Below are positions 24,770-32,792 of a DNA stretch of 64,000 bases, in pieces. Numbering within the stretch: the first letter of the stretch is position 1; every line of letters begins with the position of its first letter. Source of the DNA: JAXGMV01 sp040772085. GTDB taxonomy: Bacteria; Chloroflexota; Anaerolineae; Anaerolineales; Anaerolineaceae. The notes beneath the pieces are model-generated. The model was not told the origin of the DNA. It searched no databases and saw only the letters and a list, made by a program, of their open reading frames with translations. Position numbers and translations under genes: made by a program. The DNA lies in NCBI GenBank assembly GCA_040772085.1, contig JAXGYU010000001.1, positions 2,618,774-2,682,773 on the forward strand. The letters are read 5' to 3'.

Positions 24770-26688
24770 GACTCCACCTCACGGGTGCGGATCAACACTT
24801 CCGGACAATTCCATGCCGGCCCGGGATTCTCAGCCCGCAAGTTGTTAAACACCGGCAGAATGCCGCAATAATGACAGCCGTTGCGACAATCATCAGTCAG
24901 CTCACCCCTCAGGCTCTTCTCGTACTCCTGCCTGAGATAGCGCTTGCTCACACCAATCTGAATGTGATCCCAAGGGAAGACCTTATCATCTGATCGCTCG
25001 CGATATGCATAAGCGTCTGGATCTATCCCTGCGTCTGCGAACGCCTGCTGCCATAGGCTGATGTGGTGCATGTCCTGCCAGGCGTCAAATTTGGCACCCT
25101 TTCGCCAGGCCGAATGGATTACCTCAGCCATGCGCCGGTCACCGCGAGATAGCCAGGCTTCAAGCTGGCTATCAAGTGGATTATTCCAGTTGAGTTTTAT
25201 GCCGGGATTCGTTTTGAATTGCGTGCGGAGGTAGTTAATCTTCTCCCAAATGCTTTCACTGTTCTCACTGCCAGCCCATTGAAATGGTGTGTGCGGCTTG
25301 GGAATGAAATTCGCCAATCCAATGTTGAGTTTGGCGCGGTTGCCAATCGCTTTGCGACCGACCGAGATGACTGATTTGCAAACAGATGCCAGCGCTTCGA
25401 CATCCGCCATGGTCTCGCCGGGATGCCCGATCATGAAGTAAAGTTTCAACGTTGTCCAGCCGCGTGAGTAAATCTCATGCGCCGTCGTCAGCAAGGCTTC
25501 AGTCGCGATCGGTTTATTGATTGTACGGCGCAATTCTTCGCTGGCAGCTTCAGGCGCCAGGGTAAAACCGCCTGAACGGGTGCCTTTCAGCTTGTCCATC
25601 ACATCGACCGAGAACGATTCGATGCGCAGAGAGGGCAGGGAAATAGTCAGATTCTTGCCTTTGTAACGCTCATTGATCGTGTCGACCAGCTCACCAATGT
25701 GGCTGTAATCGGAAGACGAGAGCGACATTAACGCTACTTCTTCATAGCCTGTGTTCTGCAAACCGCTGTCGATGGCCGCGAGAATCTCCTCCACCGAGCG
25801 TTCGCGCACGGGTCGGTTGACCATGCCGGCATGGCAAAAACGACAGCCGCGGGTACAGCCGCGCATGATTTCAACCGCGATGCGGTTATGAACGACATCG
25901 ATCGCCGGAACAATGGGTTTGAGAACGGGGGAGGTTAATTTTGGCTGGAAGCGTTTCAACACCTGTGCCGGCACTTCCGAGCTGAGTGGTCTGGTGGCAA
26001 GCAGCTTACCTTGCTCATCATATTCGGCTTCATACAATGACGGGATGTAGACTCCCTGGATGCCAGAAAGCGCCATCAAAGTATCATATTTCGTATAGCC
26101 ATGAGATTTTGCCTGCTGAACAACCTCAATAACCTCGTGAATTACATCTTCACCTTCGCCAATAACAAAAGCGTCAATGAAAGCCCACATCGGTTCGGGG
26201 TTATAAGAGGCCTGTCCGCCGGCAATGACCAGCGGATAGGTCTCATCTCGCTCAGCAGCGAGGACGGGAATGCCAGCCAGGTCTAGCGCGTTGAGCAGGT
26301 TGGTGTAAAGCGTTTCGTACGGTAAGGTGACACCGATCAGGTCGAACTCACGCAGCGGCCGCTTGCTTTCAAGCGTGTGCAAGGGAATGCCTTGAGCACG
26401 TAAAATGGCTTCCATGTCAGCCCAGGGAGAATAGACCCGCTCGGCAAGACAATCCTGCCGGTTATTCAACTGCTCATACAAAATAGCCAGACCAAGGTTG
26501 GGTACGCCAAGGTCATAAATATCCGGAAATAGCAGCGCGACACGTGTCTGGACGCTGTCCCAGTCTTTGACGACTTGATTTAGTTCACCGCCGACATAAC
26601 GCCCGGGTTTCTGCACACGCAGCAATTGCCGCTCGAGCAGACTGGCGATGTCCTGATTAGAGGGTGCCTTGATACGCGCCTCCGTCAA
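24766..26688 (-). CDS. B12-binding-domain radical-SAM protein (TIGR03960 type)
   Basis: A 640-residue enzyme with an N-terminal cobalamin-binding-like half and a radical-SAM core. The cluster motif CTRGCRFCHAG is near residue 283, preceded by EIMRG. RVQKPGRYVGGELN near the N terminus and a Cys-rich CRNGCHYCG near the C terminus are typical of this family. The substrate is unknown, though an RNA or protein modification is suspected from its frequent linkage to ribosome genes. The reading begins at a TTG (26688) that overlaps the SDR gene by 32 bp. No good ribosome-binding site supports it, so the exact N terminus is uncertain. Confidence 0.9.
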   Translation of the reverse strand: MTEARIKAPSNQDIASLLERQLLRVQKPGRYVGGELNQVVKDWDSVQTRVALLFPDIYDLGVPNLGLAILYEQLNNRQDCLAERVYSPWADMEAILRAQGIPLHTLESKRPLREFDLIGVTLPYETLYTNLLNALDLAGIPVLAAERDETYPLVIAGGQASYNPEPMWAFIDAFVIGEGEDVIHEVIEVVQQAKSHGYTKYDTLMALSGIQGVYIPSLYEAEYDEQGKLLATRPLSSEVPAQVLKRFQPKLTSPVLKPIVPAIDVVHNRIAVEIMRGCTRGCRFCHAGMVNRPVRERSVEEILAAIDSGLQNTGYEEVALMSLSSSDYSHIGELVDTINERYKGKNLTISLPSLRIESFSVDVMDKLKGTRSGGFTLAPEAASEELRRTINKPIATEALLTTAHEIYSRGWTTLKLYFMIGHPGETMADVEALASVCKSVISVGRKAIGNRAKLNIGLANFIPKPHTPFQWAGSENSESIWEKINYLRTQFKTNPGIKLNWNNPLDSQLEAWLSRGDRRMAEVIHSAWRKGAKFDAWQDMHHISLWQQAFADAGIDPDAYAYRERSDDKVFPWDHIQIGVSKRYLRQEYEKSLRGELTDDCRNGCHYCGILPVFNNLRAENPGPAWNCPEVLIRTREVES

Positions 26689-27448
26689 CAGCGAGCATCA
26701 CACCCGTCACATACGATGCGGCTGGTGAGACCAGGAAGGCAGCGACGTTACCGAACTCTTCAGCGGTCGCCATGCGGCCCAGGGGCGTATCGCCGACCTG
26801 TTTCCAGTATTCCTCTTCAACCGTAGTCCCATTCTGTTTAGCTCGCGCGCCCAACAAATAGCTGACACGCTCAGTTTCAGTCCACCCTGGCAGAATCGAG
26901 TTGAAACGGATGCCTGTGGAGCCAAGCTCGAGCGCCAGTGTCTTGGTCAGCCCGATGGTGGCTGCCCGGACAGAATTTGATAATAATAAGCCGGGTATCG
27001 GTTGTTTGACTGATACAGAGGTGACGGTCAGCACGGATGGCGCTGTGGATTGTTTCAAGTAGGGGAGAGCGGCTTTGATCAGGCGGACATGGCTGAGCAA
27101 CGAAAGATCTACGGCTTTTGCCCATTGTTCCTCTGTCAGATCTTCAAATTTACCTGCCGCAGGACCGCCGCTATTGGTTACCACGATGTCGAGCTGACCG
27201 AAATGCTCAACGGCCGCGGAAACCAGTCTTGCCGGCATCTCCTTGTCCGAGATGTCACCCGCGACAGCCAGCACTTTCTCCATGCCCAGTTCGTTAAGAC
27301 GTACTTCCGCTTCAGCCAGCGCTGCTTCGTCCCGGCCGTTAATGACCACATTTGCGCCCTCCAGGACTAACTGCCTGGCAGTGGCAAATCCCAACCCTTT
27401 TGATGATGCCGCGATCACGGCGGTCAAACCTTTCAACCCGAGATCCAT
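26657..27448 (-). CDS. SDR-family protein with altered active site
   Basis: This 263-residue Rossmann protein has the cofactor loop ASSKGLG at 14-20, an NSGG in place of the common NNAG (92-95), and the C-terminal PGWTETERV. In classical SDRs a Ser is followed by YxxxK; here Ser144 is followed by SNSVR (157-161), so both the catalytic Tyr and Lys are absent. Members with LSN..R at this place are a known SDR branch of unclear chemistry. AGGAGG directly before the ATG at 27448 confirms the start. It sits between DUF503 and the radical-SAM gene in one operon. Confidence 0.88.
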   Translation of the reverse strand: MDLGLKGLTAVIAASSKGLGFATARQLVLEGANVVINGRDEAALAEAEVRLNELGMEKVLAVAGDISDKEMPARLVSAAVEHFGQLDIVVTNSGGPAAGKFEDLTEEQWAKAVDLSLLSHVRLIKAALPYLKQSTAPSVLTVTSVSVKQPIPGLLLSNSVRAATIGLTKTLALELGSTGIRFNSILPGWTETERVSYLLGARAKQNGTTVEEEYWKQVGDTPLGRMATAEEFGNVAAFLVSPAASYVTGVMLAVDGGAYQGTL

Positions 27449-27457
27449 ATGCCCTCC

Positions 27458-27742
27458 TTACAAAAATTCAATGCTATGCTGTGTCAATTCAAAATTACCC
27501 TGCTGGCTCGCCACCCAATTCACTGCCTGATGAAGGTGAGGCTCAAGGAGTGTCTTATTGGCGGCAATACCGGCGCACCCGATGACAGCGACTTGCCATT
27601 TGTCCTGGTCAGCCAGCTCAGCACAGGATAAATTATAGTGGTCATGCAAACGGGTCAGGAGACTTTTCACAACCGATCGCTTGTCTTTCAGCGAACGGCT
27701 GGAGGGGATGAAGAGATGCAAAGTGATGAGACCGATTGACAT
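27458..27742 (-). CDS. DUF503 family protein (YlxP-like)
   Basis: A 94-residue protein with the family pattern IGLITLHLFIP, SLKDKRSVVKSLLTRLH, CAELADQDKWQ and the end IEFL. Homologues are often encoded near translation-initiation and ribosome-maturation genes, but no activity is established. It begins an operon that runs through the SDR and radical-SAM genes. Nine bases separate its stop from the SDR start. Confidence 0.9.
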   Translation of the reverse strand: MSIGLITLHLFIPSSRSLKDKRSVVKSLLTRLHDHYNLSCAELADQDKWQVAVIGCAGIAANKTLLEPHLHQAVNWVASQQGNFELTQHSIEFL

Positions 27743-27853
27743 GATTTCTTCCCTAGAATGTAATTCAATCCCAAATTAATGTCAAATCATTTACAATTGC
27801 ATGCCTATAATGAATGAAGTTCTATATTTCTTGCCGCACGTGGAGTGATCTGG

Positions 27854-29227
27854 ATGGAAAACCTGGAAAAACGTTACCAAAAAACGCTCAAGTATCTCTA
27901 TAGTTTTGTGGACTATAGTCTGACAAAACGCTTCCGGTATTCTGCTGAGAAATTCAACCTCAACCGGATGAAAAAGCTGATGCGTTTGCTGGGTAATCCC
28001 GAAAGGCAGTTTAAGGTCATTCACGTCGCAGGCACGAAGGGCAAGGGATCGACTTCCTCCATCATCGCGAATGTATTGATCACTGCCGGGTACAAGGTCG
28101 GATTTTACACTTCCCCTCATCTGCATGATTATAACGAGCGCATACAGGTCAATAGCGTGCCTATCTCGCATGAGGACCTGATCAAGCTGGTCGAAGAGAT
28201 CAAACCCTACACGGCTCAGGTACCGCGCATCACCACATTCGAGCTGACGACCGCGATCGCGCTGCTTTATTACGCCCGCCAGGGGGTTGATGTAGCCGTC
28301 CTGGAAGTTGGGTTGGGGGGACGTCTGGACGCTACCAATATCGTAACGCCGATCATCTCGGTGATTACCTCGCTCTCACTCGATCATATGGAAATTCTTG
28401 GCGATACCCTGGCAAAGATCGCATACGAGAAGGCTGGCATCATCAAGAAGGGACGCCCTGTAGTTATCGCGCCGCAAAAAGAAGAAGCCCGCCTGGTTCT
28501 GTCGCGGGTAGCGAAGCGTCGTGATGCACGCATGGTCGTCCTCGGCGAGGATATTCGTTTTGCCGCCTGGATACACACGCTTAAAAACCAGTCACTCATC
28601 GTTTGGCAGGCGGATGAGCAAGAGCTTCTGGATGCCTATGTGGAAGGCAAGGACACGAATGGCTGGAAGCCGGTGACCCTTACCATTCCGCTGCTCGGCT
28701 TCCATCAGGTCGAGAACGCGGCGACCGCTTACGCGACTCTGCTCACCGCACGCGAAGAAGGGTTCAATATAAGCGACGCGGACATCGTGAAGGGTTTCAA
28801 GACGGTCTTCTGGCCAGGCAGATTTGAAGTGCTGCAACATTCACCCTTGTTCATCATTGATTCGGCTCATAACCGTGACTCTGCGCTCAGGCTGCGGCTG
28901 GCAATCGAAGATTATCTGCCGGGCAAGACGGTCAATTTGATCTTTGGCGCATCGGAAGACAAGGATATCCCCGGCATGTTTGCCGAACTTCTGCCTCGAA
29001 TTAACAGGCTGTACGCGACTCAATCATTCCACCCGCGCGCTATTGAAGCTGAAAAACTGGTTGACCTGGCGCACCGTTTTGGCAAGAAGGCTGAAGCGAT
29101 CATTCCGGTCGAAGCGGCGATACAGAAATCACTGAAGGATGCCGGCAAGAACGATGTGATCATCGCGGCAGGCAGCGTTTTCATCGCTGCTGCGGCGCGT
29201 GATATTTTTAGCGGACAAACCGATTGA
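27854..29227 (+). CDS. folC: Bifunctional folylpolyglutamate/dihydrofolate synthase
   Basis: A 457-residue ATP-dependent ligase that attaches glutamate to folates. The P-loop VAGTKGKGSTSS lies near residue 60, followed by GFYTSPHL, GLGGRLDATN and the C-terminal domain with DSAHN. GGAG 8 bases before the ATG at 27854 makes it a better start than the GTG at 27845. The stop overlaps the upstream TTG reading of lon, whose real ATG is 12 bases downstream, so folC and lon are cotranscribed. Confidence 0.95.
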   Translation: MENLEKRYQKTLKYLYSFVDYSLTKRFRYSAEKFNLNRMKKLMRLLGNPERQFKVIHVAGTKGKGSTSSIIANVLITAGYKVGFYTSPHLHDYNERIQVNSVPISHEDLIKLVEEIKPYTAQVPRITTFELTTAIALLYYARQGVDVAVLEVGLGGRLDATNIVTPIISVITSLSLDHMEILGDTLAKIAYEKAGIIKKGRPVVIAPQKEEARLVLSRVAKRRDARMVVLGEDIRFAAWIHTLKNQSLIVWQADEQELLDAYVEGKDTNGWKPVTLTIPLLGFHQVENAATAYATLLTAREEGFNISDADIVKGFKTVFWPGRFEVLQHSPLFIIDSAHNRDSALRLRLAIEDYLPGKTVNLIFGASEDKDIPGMFAELLPRINRLYATQSFHPRAIEAEKLVDLAHRFGKKAEAIIPVEAAIQKSLKDAGKNDVIIAAGSVFIAAAARDIFSGQTD

Positions 29228-29238
29228 CAGGAAGATAC

Positions 29239-31728
29239 ATGAGAAAAAAGAACGAAGACTGGCTGCCCAGGCCAGATTACCAGGATGATTACAGCAGTTC
29301 GCTGCATCAGCGAACTGAAGAATTGTACGACGTGCCCGATTCCGCCCCGGATAGCAAGGGTTACCTCGAGCTGCCGGTGCTGGTCATGCGCGATATGGTG
29401 GTCTTCCCCCGGATGATCTCACCGTTGTTCGTCACCCAGGGAAAGAATTTGCTTGCAATTCAAAGCGCACAGTACAACTATCAGACCATGGTCGGGCTGC
29501 TGGTCAGCGATCCAGACCTGGAAGACCCAGGACCAAAAGATTTTCTGCCGATGGGTGTCGAATTGGCGGTTGGTCGCCTGTTGTCGATCTCAAGCGGTAA
29601 CAGTTCGGCGCTCATTCAAGGCAGACGCCGGCTTGAACTGATTGAGATCAAGAAGACTGAACCATTCATGGTTGCCAAAGTGCGGGTAGTGAATGAGCGC
29701 GCCCGTTCGTCCAAGCAGCTTGAAGCCCTGATGCGCACCGCACGTGATCTGTTCGAACGCTGCGTCCAGCTTGACCGCAGCCTGCCCGAAGAAGCGCACC
29801 TCTTCTCTCTCAACATCGAAGAGCCAGGCTGGCTGGCAGATATGATTTCCACTGCCATTTCCCTGCCCCTGTCCGACCGCGTTGAATTGCTGATGACGCT
29901 GGATCCGGTTGAGCGGCTGCGGAAAGTAAACGCCATTCTCGCCAGCGAGCTGGATGTCCTGCAGCTTGAAGATGACATCCATTCGAAAGTTCAGAGCGAA
30001 GTCGATCGCAGTCAGCGCGAGTATTACCTGAGGGAACAGCTAAAGGCCATTCAGAATGAGCTCGGTGAGGGGGATGTCTGGCTGCGCGAAGTCGGCGACC
30101 TGAAGGAAAAGATCGAAAAACTTGGCCTGCCTGAAGAAGTCAAGACGACCGTACTGAAGGAGACAGACCGCCTTTCCCAGATGCCATCCATGGCGCCTGA
30201 AGTAGGCATGATCCGCAATTACATCGACTGGATCCTTGAACTGCCCTGGACAGAAGCCAGTGTGGACAATTTGGACATAAAGCATGCCTCCAAAGTCCTG
30301 GACGCGAACCACCACGGGCTGGACAAAGCCAAGCAGCGTATCCTCGAATTTCTGGCAGTTAAGAGCCTCAAGCCGGAGAACACCCGCCAGCCGATATTGT
30401 GCTTTGTCGGTCCGCCTGGCACGGGCAAGACCTCCCTGGGCAAATCGATCGCTGAAGCGCTGGGACGCAAGTTCGCCCGAGTATCACTCGGCGGCGTGAG
30501 GGATGAAGCGGAGATCAGAGGTCATCGCCGGACGTATATCGGCGCGCTGCCCGGCAGAATTTTGCAGACGATGAAGCGGGCAGGCACGGTTAATCCGTTG
30601 TTCATGCTGGATGAAATCGACAAGCTGGGCATTGATTTCCGCGGCGATCCCTCCGCGGCGCTATTAGAAGTTCTTGACCCCGAGCAGAACTACAGTTTTT
30701 CCGACCATTACCTCGAATTGCCCTATGACCTATCGAAGGTCATGTTCATCACCACCGCCAATACCACCAGCTCGATTCCGCCGGCGTTGCTGGATCGGAT
30801 CGAGATTATCGATTTCCCCGGCTATATCGAGGATGAAAAAGTTGAGATCGCCAATAAGTTCCTGATCCCCAGACAGTTGAAGGAAAACGGATTGGAAGCG
30901 GGTGAGGTCAGCTTCACCGATCAGGCGCTGAGAAAGCTGATCAGGCAGTACACGTATGAAGCCGGCGTGCGCAATCTCGAACGCGAGATCAGCCGGACGC
31001 TGCGCAAGATCGCGCGGTTGAAGTCTGAAGGCAAACGCTTTACGCATCAGGTCACTGATCAGATGATCGAAAAGATGCTCGGTCCCGTGGAATTTTTCCT
31101 GCCCGAAGCCGAACTCGAGGATGAGATTGGTGTCGCCACCGCCATGGCGTGGACGGACAACGGCGGTGAAATCATGCCGATTGAAGTGCTGATCATGGAA
31201 GGCAAAGGCAATCTGCAGATCACCGGGCAGGTCGGCGACATCATGCAGGAATCAGCCCAGGCAGGACTGTCCTATATCAAATCCATCGCCCGGCAGTTCA
31301 ACATTCCGGTCGCGAAATTCGAACATATGGATATCCACATTCACATCCCGGAGGGATCCATCCAGAAGGACGGACCATCCGCTGGTGTGACCATTACCCT
31401 TGCTTTGCTTTCGGCAATCACGGGCAGCAAGGTCAAACGCCTGATTTCGATGACCGGCGAGATCACCCTGCGCGGGCGGATCATCCCCGTCGGCGGCATT
31501 CGCGAAAAGATTATGGCGGCGCACCGGGCGGGCATCAACACCATCCTGATCCCCGCTAAAAATGAGAAAGACCTGGTCGAGGTGCCGAAGAAAGTACGTG
31601 ACAGCATTACGATCATGCCGGTGACACGTATGTCGGAAATCATCGATTTCGCGTTGTTGCCGCCGCCAGCAAAAGGCAAGAAGCCCATCGACCATATCAA
31701 AGTGCAGGATACAAAAGAAGCAGACTGA
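29239..31728 (+). CDS. lon: ATP-dependent protease Lon
   Basis: An 829-residue AAA+ serine protease for damaged and regulatory proteins. The N-terminal substrate domain runs about 40-240, then a coiled region. The Walker A GPPGTGKT lies at 391-398, followed by Walker B FMLDEIDK. In the protease domain, Ser714 in DGPSAG and Lys757 in GGIREK form the catalytic dyad, 43 residues apart as in E. coli Lon. The start is ATG 29239 with AGGAAG upstream. Length is typical of bacterial LonA. No CIRCE-like or HAIR-like element was seen, since lon follows folC directly. Confidence 0.97.
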   Translation: MRKKNEDWLPRPDYQDDYSSSLHQRTEELYDVPDSAPDSKGYLELPVLVMRDMVVFPRMISPLFVTQGKNLLAIQSAQYNYQTMVGLLVSDPDLEDPGPKDFLPMGVELAVGRLLSISSGNSSALIQGRRRLELIEIKKTEPFMVAKVRVVNERARSSKQLEALMRTARDLFERCVQLDRSLPEEAHLFSLNIEEPGWLADMISTAISLPLSDRVELLMTLDPVERLRKVNAILASELDVLQLEDDIHSKVQSEVDRSQREYYLREQLKAIQNELGEGDVWLREVGDLKEKIEKLGLPEEVKTTVLKETDRLSQMPSMAPEVGMIRNYIDWILELPWTEASVDNLDIKHASKVLDANHHGLDKAKQRILEFLAVKSLKPENTRQPILCFVGPPGTGKTSLGKSIAEALGRKFARVSLGGVRDEAEIRGHRRTYIGALPGRILQTMKRAGTVNPLFMLDEIDKLGIDFRGDPSAALLEVLDPEQNYSFSDHYLELPYDLSKVMFITTANTTSSIPPALLDRIEIIDFPGYIEDEKVEIANKFLIPRQLKENGLEAGEVSFTDQALRKLIRQYTYEAGVRNLEREISRTLRKIARLKSEGKRFTHQVTDQMIEKMLGPVEFFLPEAELEDEIGVATAMAWTDNGGEIMPIEVLIMEGKGNLQITGQVGDIMQESAQAGLSYIKSIARQFNIPVAKFEHMDIHIHIPEGSIQKDGPSAGVTITLALLSAITGSKVKRLISMTGEITLRGRIIPVGGIREKIMAAHRAGINTILIPAKNEKDLVEVPKKVRDSITIMPVTRMSEIIDFALLPPPAKGKKPIDHIKVQDTKEAD

Positions 31729-31743
31729 AAAGTCTGCTTCTTC
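31716..31743 (+). terminator. Terminator of folC-lon, probably bidirectional
   Basis: AGAAGCAGACT (31716-31726) pairs with AGTCTGCTTCT (31731-31741) over 11 bp around a GAAA tetraloop. The lon stop codon is inside the stem. U-rich tails occur on both strands, so it may also end the convergent minus-strand operon. Confidence 0.85.
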
Positions 31744-31762
31744 TATGGGTCAAAATACAGAG

Positions 31763-32215
31763 TTACGACTGCTGGTTGCCCTGAACGGCTCGGATGCCGT
31801 TGCGCACCTGCACCAGAATCCGTTCCATCTCCATTTCCATATTTGAGAGGGTGTTGAGGACATAGGCGTCCGATTCGATGCGGGTTTTCTCATTCTCGAT
31901 GCGCGCCTGCGCGATGATCTGTTCCGCGCGTTCCTTCGCGGCGTCAATCACCGAATCTTTCGCGACCAGTTGATCGCTTTTCTCGCGCGCGATGGCGATT
32001 GTCCTGTTGGCCTCTTCCTGCGCCTGAGCCAGGATGCGGTCTTTTTGCGACATGAGCTGCTGTGATTTCTTGATCTCTTCGGGAATCGAAACACGCATCT
32101 GGTCGATGATATCGAGCATTCGGTCTTCATCGACAATCACGTTGTGTGTAAATGGAATTGACCTGCTGGCATTGAATAATTCTTCCAGGCGATCAACCAG
32201 GTGTAGGATATCCAT
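31763..32215 (-). CDS. Conserved coiled-coil protein (DivIVA/ATP-synthase-b-like pattern)
   Basis: A 150-residue, almost wholly helical protein. It opens MDILHLVDRLEELF and includes VDEDRMLDIIDQMR(V)SIPEEI, and from residue 50 to 145 it is a charged heptad-rich coiled coil (AKERAEQIIAQARIENEKTR). Similar proteins are encoded beside coaD in other bacteria and are sometimes misnamed ATPase; there is no nucleotide-binding motif. It may be a scaffold for division or membrane processes, but no function is known. It is the last gene of the recG-coaD run. Confidence 0.8.
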   Translation of the reverse strand: MDILHLVDRLEELFNASRSIPFTHNVIVDEDRMLDIIDQMRVSIPEEIKKSQQLMSQKDRILAQAQEEANRTIAIAREKSDQLVAKDSVIDAAKERAEQIIAQARIENEKTRIESDAYVLNTLSNMEMEMERILVQVRNGIRAVQGNQQS

Positions 32216-32267
32216 TTAGTCCTCCAGGTACGACAGCATTTTCATAATTGTATATTAAATACGCGAA

Positions 32268-32792
32268 TTAATCGCGAATTGTCGTCAATGGTACAACAGA
32301 ATGAGCGCCTGCCAAATCCTTGAAGCGCGCGTACAGCGCGTCAGCTACGTGGGCCGGCACCATCCCGCGCACGTTACCACCCAGTGAAGCGACTTCACGC
32401 ACGGTTGAAGATGACAGGAAAGTGTGGTCCTCGCTGGTGATGAAAGCCACCACCTCAATATCGGGCGCGAGATGCTGGTTGGTGAGCGCCATGCGGAATT
32501 CTGTTTCAAAATCTGAGAACACCCTCAGGCCGCGGACGATTACCTGCGCGTCGATCTGATGGCAAAAATCGACCGTCATGACATCGTAGCCCATGACAAT
32601 GATCTTCGGCTCATCCTGAAATGATTCTCTCACCAGAGAAATCCGCTCCTCAGGAGAAAAGATCAAGTGCTTCAGCGGCCTGTCGTAGACCGCGACAACC
32701 ACTTCATCGAATATCTTGGCGGCGCGTCTGGCGATATTGATATGTCCAAAATGGATCGGGTCAAAAGAACCTGGGAAAACGGCACGAATCAT
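32268..32792 (-). CDS. coaD: Phosphopantetheine adenylyltransferase
   Basis: A 174-residue enzyme that converts 4'-phosphopantetheine and ATP to dephospho-CoA. The nucleotidylyltransferase signature GSFDPIHFGH appears at residues 8-17, and the ATP-binding SSSTVRE block lies towards the C terminus. The family more often shows GSFDPxTNGH. The ATG abuts the recG stop, so the two genes are cotranscribed. Confidence 0.95.
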   Translation of the reverse strand: MIRAVFPGSFDPIHFGHINIARRAAKIFDEVVVAVYDRPLKHLIFSPEERISLVRESFQDEPKIIVMGYDVMTVDFCHQIDAQVIVRGLRVFSDFETEFRMALTNQHLAPDIEVVAFITSEDHTFLSSSTVREVASLGGNVRGMVPAHVADALYARFKDLAGAHSVVPLTTIRD

